64,000 bases of DNA from Rhizopus sp. PT2906 (Eukaryota; Mucoromycota; Mucoromycetes; Mucorales; Rhizopodaceae). The translations under genes and the position numbers were made by a program. The notes under the pieces are model-generated. The model had not been told where the DNA came from and did no database searches. It saw only the letters and a program-made list of their open reading frames with translations. The stretch is taken from the NCBI GenBank assembly GCA_025529335.1, contig JAMYHX010000071.1, positions 54,459 to 118,458 on the forward strand. The letters are read 5' to 3'. Of this stretch, positions 1 to 11,032 are shown in pieces; within the stretch, counting starts at the first letter, position 1; the number at the start of each line of letters is the position of its first letter.

Positions 1-521
1 CACCTTGTACGGTTTTGATACACTAAAAGAGTATAAGTATATTACGTAATACAACACTTTATAGCTTACCTTTGGTGAACCACACCAGCAAGAGAAAGGT
101 TGTGCTAGTGGCTTATTAGAATCGATATAAGGAGTATTCATAGTAACTTACCCATATCCCATTCAGTAGAAGGATAAAAGAAAGTCAATTCATCACCGGG
201 AGCAATATCTTTATTAGCAGTGACAACCATGCGATCGACGTCCATTATGGCAGAAGGGTCACATGAATGATTCATATAGAGAAGATCACTGTTTAACTCA
301 ATGTGTTCATTTTCAGACACTTGAACAGAAGAGTACCGTTTTTCACCAGGTGTTAATCCCTTGAGCTCAGCAATAACAGAACCCTTTGGAAAAGCACGTT
401 CTGCTACGAGCTTACTCGAAAACTCACCTGGAGTGCCTTGACGGACGACTTTAAAATAAGTAGGATGAGATGGCTTATAGCTATTGATATCTTGGTTATA
501 TTCAGTTGCTGTGCTTGGCAT
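1..521 (-). CDS. SET-domain protein, 3' part cut by window edge
   Basis: Small SET-domain protein, probably a lysine methyltransferase-like or SET-only protein. The ATG is at 521, reading toward lower coordinates; longer reading needs a TTG start. Three exons are visible: 521-152, 104-70 and 22-1 (continuing off the window), with GTAAGT and GTAAGC donors. The protein shows the SET core motif NHSC (within MNHSCDPSA), then GDELTFFYP, and across intron 1 a post-SET cysteine cluster (CWCGSPKC) that continues into exon 3. The splice model keeps one frame through all three exons. The N-terminus before the SET core is only about 40 residues, so this is a minimal SET protein rather than a large chromatin regulator. 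The substrate cannot be inferred. Fungal proteins of this compact type are mostly uncharacterised. Confidence 0.8.
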
Positions 522-1193
522 ATTGTAAAGAAGAAAGGATGTGGAAAACAATATGAATTTTATTTAAATAATAGTATAACGGAGTTTTTTTTTTGTGGGG
601 TAAAGAATATGGACACGGCTCCCTTGTTGCCTGTGTGTCAGCATTTTTAACAGTTTTTGTACTACACAATACATTGAAAATTACCACGGCCAACATGCAG
701 TTGAAGTGGAGAGACAAGTAATAGGAGAGGGGAAAAGGATATAAACCTGAGGGGAGAAGATTCAAATTGTTTAGACAAGATAGTCTCTTTATATAATATA
801 AACCAGAATCAAACAAGCTTTCAGAATATATCTGCTGCTTTTTTTTTTTAAACTGTATTACAAATATAAAAATGATCGATTTATAAGATAAGCATTTTAA
901 CAATCAAGTTGAAAAGTATTTGAAATTACCATTACTTGATATAATAAAAAGTAAATAGAATAGTGAATGATCATTTTACAGTGAATGACACTGGCTTTTT
1001 ACAAGAACAAAAGATTGATTGAGCGATAATAAAAAAGAGTATACATCAAAACTCACTAGTCGTATTCTTCTCTGTCTACTTGAGTACTCATACGTTTTGA
1101 TTTATATTAAGATGGAATCAATGATAGTAAAAGGGGTGATTCAAATTTCCTTAAATTTATTTACATTTCCCTGAAACAGTGTAAACACATGGG
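522..1193. other. intergenic, no gene seen
   Basis: Holds the promoter and 5' UTR of the SET gene and the 3' flank of the MBF gene, which is transcribed in the same direction. Short open frames here carry no recognisable protein and look like chance frames in AT-rich DNA. Confidence 0.6.
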
Positions 1194-3594
1194 TTAAGAT
1201 GTTGATGGCATTGTATAATCAGTATCACTACTTGTATCAGCGTTAGAAGGCGGCAGAGGAGAATCTTGACTTGGTTGTCTGAAAGAACCTGTGCTTGAAG
1301 AGATAGGAATCTCTGTAAACGCTCCTTGTCTTTTGACTTTGTCCATAAATCCAATCACTCGTGCAAGATCTAGGTCTGGGGGGTCACTCTCAATAGCCAG
1401 CGTAAGTGGTTCAACCAAGTCATCTATCTTTTCTATAGGAAGATTACAGCAAGCGGCTATCAATCGCTTACACTGCATCTCTTTTTCCGTAAAGTGAGTT
1501 TGGATCTCTTCTATCTCCTTTTTCAATGACCCATCATTGATCCTGTATGCTTCAACAACAGCTCGAAGTCTTCGTACATGTTCTTGCATCTTGTTCTTTT
1601 GCTCTTCTTCTGTTGCATCGTCAGATATATCTATGTTTACATTAAATAAGGAATCGATATCCTCATTCTCATCAAAGGTATCGATATCATTCCGATTTGG
1701 CATCTGTTTTCCCGCCTTTTCCATTGTTTCTTCCAAACGCGCCCACCCATTTTCAAGCGCAGTTTCTATGTTGCGAGTCTTTTGTTGTGCTTCAGAAAGT
1801 TTTTGAGATTGGACTTGACGTTCTTCCAATTCTTTACGTGTTGATTCCAGCTCTTTCATTACATCATCAAGTTCGCTTTGTATAGAATTTAATTGTTGTT
1901 CTTTGCTCACTAGTTGAGCACCGTATTCTTCATCAAGAGCATCAACAATTTTTTGTACAGCTACGTTTTATTTTTAAAAAAAAAAACCAGTTAGATCAAG
2001 ACTGTATATGCTGTCATCTTTGATATTATATTTACTATCAACTATTTCTTTGCCTCTTTGACTTGGACCATGCGTCTTTTTAGTGAATGAGAGCATATCT
2101 GATGGTCCTGCCTTGTAGCCCTGTGTTTCCTAAACGGTAAACCCTCGTAAGATATAACCATGCATTTACATTTAATTGTACTCACCGCTTGCTGACTTTG
2201 AAGGGCTGGTGAATCCCCGTCTTCATAGTCTTCTGATGCCAATCCAACGTTATTTTCTGTTATTTTGGTAGCGCCTGCTTTCATTAAGAGTTCGAGAATT
2301 TCATGACTGTTTAATCTCGCTGCGATTGTAGTAGCTGTATCACCCAATGAGTCTTGCATATTAATGATAGATTTATGCTCTTCTTTGCTTGTAATAGTCT
2401 TTAAAAGGTAGTCTACATAATAAATTGCAGCATTACTACGCCCTGAGATACCAGATGTAAGACATGCGTGATGTAGGACGCTTCTTCTTTTGTTATCAGC
2501 TGTAGTAATAGAGCCTTTGAGCAGCTCTAAAATTTCAGGAAAGGTTCTGTTTTCAAAATTATTTGTGACTAGGACACTACGCATGAGTGGTGTTTCACCA
2601 GAATAGTTTGCACAAGATATGTTTGCTCCTCTTGCTATAAGCTGTTCAACCGTCTTCACTCTTGCTAAAGCAGCAGCCCAATGAAGAGCGGTGTTACCAG
2701 ATTCATCAATGACCATATCAATATTAGAGGGTGATGCGCTGTTCTGAAGTACGTCTAGCACATGCTCTGGATTATCAGTTAAAAAGATAGACATCAAAAT
2801 ACTGCGACTACGTTCATCTATTGCTGTATCCTCCTTTTGTGTCGCCATGTCTTCAGTAGTGTTCCGTAGTTCTGCTGGATTAGGCAGAGACGACATTGTA
2901 TCCGTGTTCGCCTTTGGTTTCTTACGCGCTGGTGACCCTTCTTCATCTCGAGAGGGTAATGGATGCAATTGTGGCCGAATATGAGGTAGATTCTGGTGCT
3001 CTGATGGAAATCGAGGTGATGATTGAGTATGAGAAGGGGTATGCTTTGGTTTTTCATTCTCGACTGCTTGAGTGTTACTTGGGGTTTCCAATTTAGGGAG
3101 GCTATTATTTAAAGAGGATTGCTGTAAATTGCTTATATTTTCAGCATTTTGTTTTCTTAAGGCTACGATAGCTTGTTCTTTAGTAGGTAAGGTATCTTGA
3201 TTGTCGACTATAAGTGTAGAATTCACATCGAATTCAAACAATGGTTTTAATAGTTCATAGACGTTGTATCTTTCGGCCAACTCTTTACTTTTTTCAAATG
3301 GAATCCTACATGGACTCTTAGATAACAAATATTCGATATGAAGCGCCCATTCTATGTTTACCATGTTCCCTGATATTTCCCGTATCCACCTTGTATCTTT
3401 TCATGCTGGCCAGACAAGACTTCCCTTTCCAAGATTTTGGTTCTTCTTCCTTTATCAATGTTGGCAACTTTTAAAATCTGAGTTGCGTTCATGTAGGAAT
3501 CATTTCGTCTACGCATGACAGCAACGCTATTGACAATCATTTCAAACACTGGCACACCAGAATATGCTGCAGAGTAAATTCTACTAGTATACAT
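1194..3594 (-). CDS. MBF/SBF-type APSES-ankyrin cell-cycle transcription factor
   Basis: Homologue of the yeast Mbp1/Swi4 and fission yeast Res1/Res2 DNA-binding subunits of the G1/S transcription complex. Four exons: 3594-3362, 3305-2186, 2129-2036 and 1960-1194 (2214 nt, 737 residues); introns are 56, 56 and 75 bp. Exon 1 gives the KilA-N/APSES domain (MNATQILKVAN, GGYGKYQGTW), which continues across intron 1 into IPFEKSKELAERY. A low-complexity linker with a basic patch (SPARKKPKAN) follows. Next come ankyrin repeats around residues 230-370 (GNTALHWAAALARVKTVEQL, GETPLMRSV, GDTATTIAARLNSHEILELL). The C-terminal half is a long coiled coil, the usual dimerisation region with the Swi6/Cdc10 partner. 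An ACGCGT (MCB) site lies 52 bp upstream of the ATG, suggesting autoregulation. Family is certain; which paralogue is not. Confidence 0.93.
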
Positions 3595-4060
3595 TTGTTA
3601 TTTAAATTCTAAAAGAAAAAAAAGAAAGAAAATGTGTATATATTCACGCGTTCACACTGGATTTGAATTCAGTGGACTTATAAATCCACTGGTAATGCCT
3701 CCCTTTTTCGCTCTACCGTTGTTGCTTAACCACTTGAGAACACTATTTGATTCAGGATATTGTCAATCAAGTTAAAGGAATTCATGGTGCAACCAACCTC
3801 TGTCTGCATGTTAACGCCGATCTTACAATATGTTCTCTTTTAGAATTATGCGACCTTAGCCTGAACTGTATTCTAAAGCATTTCTGATAAACAAAATCCA
3901 AGCGATAGATATATTAACCATAAATTCTATCAATGTCATGAGCGATTTTTACTCTTTATCTTTGGTTGTGATTTATGTAATATTTAGTAAGCTTTATTAA
4001 TGTATAGATATTTATAACATAAATTATATTCTAAATAGATATATTGTCTATTGCAGAGAC
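3595..4060. other. intergenic promoter region with palindromic block
   Basis: Lies between the 3' end of the SPX-phosphatase gene and the MBF start codon. It contains an ACGCGT at 3646-3651 and a block at 3648-3743 with nested inverted repeats (CAGTG/CACTG/CAGTG) that resembles a decayed tRNA but does not fold as one. The remainder is AT-rich with no frame worth calling. Confidence 0.5.
3646..3651. promoter_or_regulatory. MluI cell-cycle box (ACGCGT) upstream of MBF gene
   Basis: Perfect ACGCGT palindrome 52 bp upstream of the ATG (3594) of the APSES-ankyrin gene. ACGCGT is the known binding site of MBF in budding and fission yeast. The hexamer occurs about six times in this window, near the chance rate, so only its position is suggestive. 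Confidence 0.35.
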
Positions 4061-6175
4061 TTAATGATCGCTACCAAGTTCTTCCATATCTTGTTCAGAG
4101 TATCCCAATAATGTCAATACGTATTTTAAACTCTTTTGATTAATTCTTGCTCTAGCCTGTTCTTGTACTCGTGGCTTCGCGTTAAATGCTATACCCAGAC
4201 CAGCCTTGTTTAGCATCCATAAATCGTTGGCACCGTCTCCTACGGCAATAACCTGATTCAAAGTAACACCTTCTGCCTGCGCAATAACTTCCAGCAACTC
4301 TGCCTTACGAACACCATCAACAATTGGTCCAACAGTTTCACCTGTCAAAGTGAGTCCATCAGAAGAAACCTTGAGCTAAAACAATCTTAAATGAGCGTAT
4401 GATAAAGTTTATAAAGAAATGATTCTACCTGATTTGCAAAAGCATAATCCAGACCTAGCTCAGACTTTACATAATTAGCTAAGGGTAAAAATCCACCTAG
4501 TGTGAAGAACAGCATCAATGACATGTCTTGACCAGCATTTATAAAAATAGCTTACCACTAATGACTGCCAACTTGAATCCAAGCTTCTTGAGCGCACGAC
4601 AGAGGAAACGAGCTCCTTCGGTGAAAGTGAGGACTCTCTTGATGTCTTCTAGTACCTGCACACTTGTGCCGTTTAAAAGGGCAACTCTACGGCGTAATGA
4701 TTCTTTAAAGTCAATTTCTCCGTTCATGGCAGCTTCTGTAATAGCCTATGATAGTAAAGTCAGAAAGAGATCGTCATATTATTACAAATACATACAGAAA
4801 CTTGATCTACAACTCCTGCGTGTCTAGCAATCTCGTCAATAACTTCTTGGTATATCAAGGTTGAATCCATATCAAAAACGACCAATCTCTTGTTCTTTCT
4901 GAAGACATCATCTTGTTGAAAAGCAATATCTGTTCCAAGTCCAGATGACAGTTCGATCAACTCTGTACGAAGGGCATTCATGTCAATGCCTCTTGGAACA
5001 CTCAATCTAAAATCTGCACAAGAAAGCTTGTCATTTCCCTTATTCAGTCGAATCATTTTTTCTACAGAGATGCGATGTCTTAATAACAGCTGAGTCCATT
5101 TGCTTAAGAACACAGAGCTTAATCCATTTTGATTGAGAACTGTAGCTGCATATTTGATACGTCCTGAGTAGGGTGCTTCTTCAAGTGAAGAAGGTATGTA
5201 AACGGGCTGTGGCTCTGATGGTGTCTTTTTCTTCTCCTTCTTTTCCTTTTGTTCTCTAATAAGAGGTTCCGTGGCTTGAGAATCGGGTATATCGTAGGTT
5301 AGAGTAGCATCCCATTTCTTGGCTGCTTCGGATAAATCACGGAAGATAGCCACATTATCAGATTGCAAAGTGATTAATACACCAAATGTTACATTATGAT
5401 AGAGACGAGAAAGCATAAAATCCTCTATGTCACAGGGATGTCGAGCCAAGCAGTCAAGCACGGCACCTACAATATCAGTGCCATGTGGTCCAGACAAAGA
5501 TACCAGCACCTTTTGATTGGGCCCAACAAACGTAGGAGGTAAAACTGTGGAGGGGTTCAAATTGTGCTGAGATCTGCTTCGTACCATAGCGGGTGATGTA
5601 GCATGAATGTTGTTGACAGCTGCGATATGGACACCAGAGTATTGTTCGTTTAACTTGTTCATCAAATCCTTCTTTAGTTGTGTCAATCCTTCAGCCTTGA
5701 CTAAGGGAAGAGAGGCGACACGTTGCAGATATGGTTCCGATAAAGATAAACCAGAATGACGATCGTTCTTCTTGAGTATCTTTGTGATGCCTGTGTAGTT
5801 GAGAAATACAAATCTTTCGAGCAAGATAATTCTCTTCAAGAGTTCAGTTGTTGCCTCATAAGAATTTCCAGAGACAGTCTCAGATCCCTCTTTAAGTAAA
5901 GACTGTAACTCTGATTCAAAAAAAGCTGTTGATTTCTGTACTTGTTCGTCCAACTTTTCAATGAATGCCACTTCACACTTTTGCAATTGACCAAGACGGT
6001 CAGAGACAAGTTGAGAAAACGAAGCAGGTTGTTCAGTTGATATATCCAATTTGATAGTGCTTGAGTAAACATCTGTCTTTAAGAAAGTCTTTAAGGCGTC
6101 ATAGTCTATACAGCTCTGTGCATATGCTGGTGGTAAGTTTGCTTTACGCTCTTTCAGATAGTTTCCAAACTTCAT
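4061..6175 (-). CDS. SPX-ACT-phosphoserine phosphatase fusion protein
   Basis: Predicted phosphoserine phosphatase (last step of serine synthesis, O-phosphoserine to serine) with an N-terminal SPX domain. Exons: 6175-4796, 4745-4556, 4496-4429 and 4375-4061 (1953 nt, 650 residues). Residues 1-175 are SPX: start MKFGNYLKE, then YDALKTFLK, and the basic helix NYTGITKILKKNDRHSG whose lysines form the inositol-pyrophosphate site in known SPX structures. Residues about 215-300 look like the ACT-like region of eukaryotic SerB enzymes (KVLVSLSGPHGTDIVGAVLD). The HAD phosphatase follows with DMDSTLI at about 435-441, then VISG and GDGANDLW across introns 1-3. SPX, ACT and the first HAD motif sit in one uninterrupted exon, so the join is not an intron-model artefact. 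All catalytic motifs are present. Inference: phosphate status, read as PP-InsP, may tune serine synthesis. Confidence 0.9.
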
Positions 6176-7714
6176 ACTCTGAAAAGAAAAATTTCATGTT
6201 GATAAGATGCTGGATGATATAAAAAGGAGCAGTCCCGATGAATGACTCAAAAAGCATACATCAATCATAAATTATGATTTTCTGAACTGATTGGGCGTCA
6301 AAATAAAGATGATGCTTTATTGTTTAACAAGATAATAATAATCTAAAGAAACAATACCAACCAATCTTTATCATAATAAAGTATAATTTTGCTTACCGTG
6401 CGTATGAATGAAACGTTTCTCTATTTGTAAAATCTAACGTTGGTGACGTAAGTATGATCAGAACAAACTGCCCTTTTTTTCTTTTTCTTTTTTGTTATTT
6501 TCAGTGTATGCACACGACAATTTTGAATTGTGCTTCAGTTGAATAGTCTTGGCTAAATGGTTAACTTTTTCAAAATAGAAAATGAACTTGTTGTATGATT
6601 GCAAGGTTGAATTAATTACATAAAATCACAGGCAACTTTCGGATGCAGACAAGGCCTCTCCTGTTTCAAAAACATCCAAAACTACAATGCTGATTAGTCT
6701 AGTCTGATGAAAAGTTGAATTTCATGCAACTTACAATACACCAAGCATGCTTACTATGAAGCATTCTTCAGCAATTAGGTTGGGATACAGCATCAAAAAC
6801 TTTTCAATCGCATTTGACGATACCCTTAAATTTTTTTATCGTGGAAATGAACCTATTACTCTTAGAAATCTGCAACTTGTTTTAATAACTCGTATTAGTA
6901 GCAGTGAATGCGGTAAGTTGAAAGAAACGCTGATAACACTTCAATATTGAACCGTAAGTTAGGAATTGTGCCTGAGGCTGCTCTTCCAGTCACGTGAAAT
7001 TCCTAAAAAGGAAACTGGAATTTGATATAAATTTTTTACATATAAATGGGTGAGAGTTTTTTGCCTTTGTCGAATCTCAGTTTGCGCCGCTATTTCGGCC
7101 AAGAAGTTGTCCAATCAATAGGAATATTGGTGGATTTGAGATGCGACAGTAGCTAAAATGATGATTAAGTACACCAAAGTTACGAATAGATAGGGACATT
7201 GGAAGCCAAAGGCAAATGTCGACACGGGTTCTTATCTGATAAAGACAAAAAACTTTTTTTTCATTCCTATTGAATTGTAAGCAAGGCAATATTGTAACAA
7301 CAATAGTCATTGATTTGGCCAGTGCTGTTTTCTTTTGCCGTCACAATTAAAGTTTCAAACTTTATATGAACCTTACCTGAACCATAAATGAACTATAACC
7401 GTGTGACACTTGTTATATTTCAATATAAAAAGGCATTGACCTTTTGATATTATTCGGAATGATTCAATAAATCACTTACGATTTGAATTACAACCTTTTC
7501 TTTTATTTTATCTTTTATTAACTTCTGAATAATACAATCAAGTGGATTCAGGAACTTTTTTATCTTCTTTATTATTCTTTCACTTTGTACAACTCAGTCT
7601 GATCAAGTCCTACAAAGACTACAAACACACAAACTTCTATTTTTATTACCTTTTACCACACACTCGAACCCAAGGCCTACAAAAATTACAATACTCCAGC
7701 GCTTTGAATTCTCA
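6176..7714. other. gene-poor AT-rich region
   Basis: Starts with the promoter of the SPX-phosphatase gene; no further host gene can be supported. The open frames present (for example 7077-7310 on the minus strand) show no domain. Given the helicase remnant that follows, part of this stretch may be decayed Helitron sequence. Confidence 0.45.
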
Positions 7715-7951
7715 AAATCAACTAAAGTCATCAGCCTCTTAAAAGAGCAGATCTTTCAAAGAAAATCAAGATTTACTCTGTCAACCCTAGAAGGCAATAT
7801 GCCATTTATGCTCACCAGGAAACGATTTCCTGTAAAACTATGTTTCGCTATGACAATCAATAAGTCCTAAGGCCAATCATTGAAGTATGTAGGAGTTGAC
7901 TTGCGGTGGCGGCCGTTTATGCATGGTCAGCTATATGTCGCATTTGTTATG
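7715..7951 (+). pseudogene. Helitron/PIF1-family helicase C-terminal remnant
   Basis: Translation of this stretch gives the C-terminal signature of PIF1-like helicases as found in Helitrons: RFPVKLCFAMTINKS, then a stop codon (TAA), then GQSLKYVGVDLRWRPFMHG followed by QLYVA. Intact relatives have a glutamine where the stop stands (INKSQGQ), so the frame is broken by a nonsense change inside a core helicase motif. Upstream about 25 residues (SLLKEQIFQRKSRF) fit the same domain. No Rep/HUH domain is visible. A possible Helitron 3' terminus lies about 830 bp downstream in the matching orientation. Certain as a helicase fragment; the Helitron assignment is by family knowledge. Confidence 0.75.
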
Positions 7952-9326
7952 TAATGGTTTATAAGACACAAGACAAAAGACGAAAGAAGTACTCTTTGAG
8001 ACTAATCTTTATTCTGAGATAAAGACAGAAAGAACATACAATTAAATAAAGGATCTATTATTTATAGTTGTTATCAAAGGGCTGGTAAGCCACTATTCTA
8101 ATCGTGGATTATAATTACTGAGGATATGATTGACTAACGGTTCCTAAGTTCATAAAGAAAACTTTTAATCCGTTCCTGACACTGATCTTATTGTTCATTT
8201 CATGATCTGGGTTATGATACTGCTTTTACCATAAAAGGATTATCTTTTAAAGAAGTGTATCTTTTCATATAAAGAAGTAATGATTTACATTCAAAGGAGA
8301 AATTCTATTTAATGCGACTTATCACTAAAAGTATGTACACATAGGCTTATAATGTATGAATTCACTCTATTCATACTGATTACAGTCGTTTATCTCAATG
8401 TCAGTCATAAGCAGACATTGTTCTACGACAGCATTGTCAAGGGTGATTTCTCTCTCTGGCGTATCAGTACTTTTGCCAGAGAATACAGATACAACCAGCA
8501 ATATTTACTCAGAGCATTTTGCTCAATTAATATATGCATTATATCCAACTTACTTATGCCCGACTTATGCTCAACTATACTTATGCCACTTTCTTTTTTT
8601 TTGCAACTATGTGACTATCATCCAATAAAATTATGCGACCTTTACTTCGTCTGTAAATACATTAACCTTCCTACATCTTATTCAGCATTTGCCCTTACTC
8701 ATCACAAAGGGCAAATCCCTTAAGCTTGCGGTAGCACGACGACGCGTAAAAACGAGCGTAGCGAATTGGAAGCGGCTAGAGTACCACATACTGACTCTCT
8801 CTGCTTTTCATCCGGTACACTAGATAACACTATATATATATATTACTCAAATATATATTCGAAACGAGCCTCGGACCACAATCATATGAGCCTGCTTTCC
8901 CCCCTTTTCTCTCTGTCTCTCTTCTGACATTTTTTCGTTCTCTCTCTCCTGATATTTATTTTTACAATAAACCCTTCTTAAAAGAATCAGGTATGGACAT
9001 GCCTTAAAAAAAGATCACTTCATATAGTTCCTATTCACTAGCATCACGTTCCCATCTTGACGCTTATTAGAAAAATGGAAAACAACAACCAAAGTACAAC
9101 CAGCTGCTCTTCCTGCCATGTACCTTTACCCGTTGATTCACATCATCGTAGTCAGAATCAATCTTGAGATTACGAAGATAACTTATATATCAGCATCTAA
9201 TTGTTTATCTTATTTATTCTCTTGATATGGTGTTAGTGAGCATGGTTCAGATAAAACACAGAATTGTCATTAACATGATATGTTTTATTGAATCAAGCAA
9301 TAAATGTAATGAAAAGAAGGTATCAA
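7952..9326. other. gene-poor region, probable transposon debris
   Basis: Holds repeated TTATGC words near 8550-8640 and the possible Helitron end at 8742-8779. The open frame at 8352-8723 has no domain. The motif ATTATGCGACCTT near 8632 recurs near 3846, hinting at a dispersed repeat. A 33-codon frame at 9075 carries two CxxC-like pairs but nothing else. Confidence 0.4.
8742..8779 (+). mobile_element. possible Helitron 3' terminus (hairpin plus CTAG)
   Basis: A GC-rich island in AT-rich DNA holds a short hairpin (ACGC at 8742-8745 pairing with GCGT at 8756-8759) followed about 17 nt later by CTAG at 8776-8779. Helitrons end in CTRR preceded by a small hairpin. Orientation agrees with the helicase remnant at 7715. 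The stem is only four pairs and the base after CTAG is A rather than T, so the call is tentative. Confidence 0.3.
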
Positions 9327-10221
9327 TTAGTCAGTATCTTTTGTGTTGGCTATCTGATCAATAGCGCGAAGTCGACGCACAATTCTATCCATTTCTTCTT
9401 TAGCAACCAACATATTTTCCTCATGCGAAAGAGTGTAGGCTTCCGATTGTTCTAGTCTTTTACGAAGCTGCTCAACTTCTTCATACACTTGTTTTATAGT
9501 CTCTATTTGTTTCTGCTCTAATAGTTTATGTTCTTTTTCCAGTGCCTGAATATCCATTCCTGACTGTAACTCGTTTTCCATCTTTTGCTGAATCTCTTGC
9601 TGAAGTTGCAATGTTTGCGCTGATGCTTTTTCAAGCTCTGCATAAGCCTTTTCAATCTCTTGTTTCATGTTTTCCTTATTTGCTTTATGTGTCTCTTGCA
9701 TCGACTTTATAACTGCTTTCACTCGAACAGCTTCTTCCTTTGACGTTTTTTCGAGCTCAGCTTGTTCTGCCTTTGCTTGATTTAACTGGTCATCAAGTTC
9801 TTTAAGATGACCCATTCCTTGTCTTGCTGTCTCAATTTCGTCCATATACTTTTTGACTTGTCCTTCAAAGAAGAAAGCGGTTGCTTTGGAGTTTTCTGCT
9901 TGTCTGTCTTTACGATTGCTCATGTCTGTCAATGTCTGAATCTCAGTCTTTAGCTTACGGTTGGTCTTTCCACTTTCTTGCGCAGATAATTCGGCTTGCT
10001 TTGCTTGTTGTTTAGTTTGGTCTAGTTCAGCCCTTAGCTGATTCAGTTCTTGTTCAGCCTGGCTGATCTTTTGCTGAAGTTCTCCAATATCTGCTCCAGT
10101 TGTAGAACGACCAAGTCGTACGAAGCCTCCACTATCTTTTCTTTTGATAAGTTAGTGAATCACTAATAGTTATTGTGAATAACTCACTTTCTTGAACACC
10201 ATTCACTTCCTCAGTTGCCAT
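9327..10221 (-). CDS. coiled-coil protein of unknown function
   Basis: Two exons, 10221-10188 and 10135-9327, joined by a 52-bp intron (donor GTGAGT), give 280 residues. After a short N-terminus (MATEEVNGVQEN, then GGFVRLGRS) nearly the whole protein is heptad-rich coiled coil (ELQQKISQAEQELNQLRAEL onward) to a short acidic tail. There is no signal peptide, membrane segment or catalytic motif. Such proteins in fungi include organelle tethers, kinetochore parts and trafficking adaptors, but nothing here selects among them. The gene diverges from the small gene at 10708 over a 486-bp promoter containing a TA microsatellite. Confidence 0.75.
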
Positions 10222-10707
10222 TACTGTTTAGTTGTGTAAAAGAGGGGAGGAAGAACGGGCTTTCAAAATTAAATTATGTGCAGTTCATGATAATAGGAGT
10301 AGAATGGTCGACTATCAGCTCAGGAGGATCCCGTTCTTACTCTCTTCTTATGACATTCTACTCGATAAAAATAGATCAACGAATCTATTGGACAGCAGAT
10401 GTCTTCTTTTTGCCCCTAATTTATAAAGCTACAGCCTTCTCCCTTTCCTTTGTTTGTCTTTACTGTTTTTCCTTCAAATTCTTAAGAATGTATATATATA
10501 TATATATATATATACAGCATTGTATTTTAAAAAAGAGTTTTTGAAAGAATAGGTTATCTCATATGAGTATATGTATATGTATATATACAAGCGTTTAGTT
10601 GTCTGTAAGTGGACTTGAAATATTACTATAATCATTTTGTGGCTTGTATATAATCAATTTGCTAAAGGTCTCTTTTTTTAATTGTTTTATTCTTGCTTGA
10701 TCCCAAC
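10222..10707. other. divergent promoter with (TA)n tract
   Basis: Shared upstream region of the coiled-coil gene (minus) and the small gene at 10708 (plus). A (TA)12 tract occupies 10491-10514. No coding sequence seen. Confidence 0.5.
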
Positions 10708-10938
10708 ATGAGCAGTAGAAAGCCTGAACTCGTTCCTCTTAATCTCAAAATAGATTCCAATAAAGAATTATCTATTTCAGCTGCAGCCTCCTTTTTGGAT
10801 AATTTCTTACATAATGGTGTCGCGATCCATGCTGCCAATAATACAGTATCTGCTCAGCTTCATCAATTGCATCAAGGATTAAAAGAAGAAAAGAAAAAGC
10901 ATCGCAATCATCCAACAAAGGAAGACAAAGAGTTTTAA
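10708..10938 (+). CDS. small basic-tailed hypothetical protein
   Basis: A 76-residue single-exon frame starting at the first in-frame ATG (10708; the reading upstream needs a TTG). The middle is a predicted helix (ISAAASFLDNFLHNGVAIHA) with a strongly basic tail (KEEKKKHRNH). No signal peptide or zinc motif. The composition differs from neighbouring non-coding frames and the protein ends with a normal AT-rich 3' flank, so it is likely real. I do not recognise the family; size and helical content would suit a subunit of a small complex, but that is a guess. Confidence 0.5.
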   Translation: MSSRKPELVPLNLKIDSNKELSISAAASFLDNFLHNGVAIHAANNTVSAQLHQLHQGLKEEKKKHRNHPTKEDKEF

Positions 10939-11032
10939 ACCTCAACAAAATGTTGCCATTTATTTCTTGTATATTATTATTATTATTATTCATATGCATA
11001 TCATTCAGGAACTGTCATAATCAGAACTGCAT

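Noticed and set aside
3648..3743. Possible tRNA gene on the minus strand
   Set aside because: The acceptor-like and T-stem-like pairs form, but the T-loop is ten nt, position 7:66 does not pair and the D arm does not fold; treated only as a palindromic block.
8352..8723. 123-codon plus-strand frame
   Set aside because: Hydrophobic, Tyr/Leu/Cys-rich composition of chance AT-rich frames, repeated TTATGC words, no domain.
9075..9176. 33-codon frame with CSSCH
   Set aside because: Too short, no splice partners and no family; probably chance or transposon debris.
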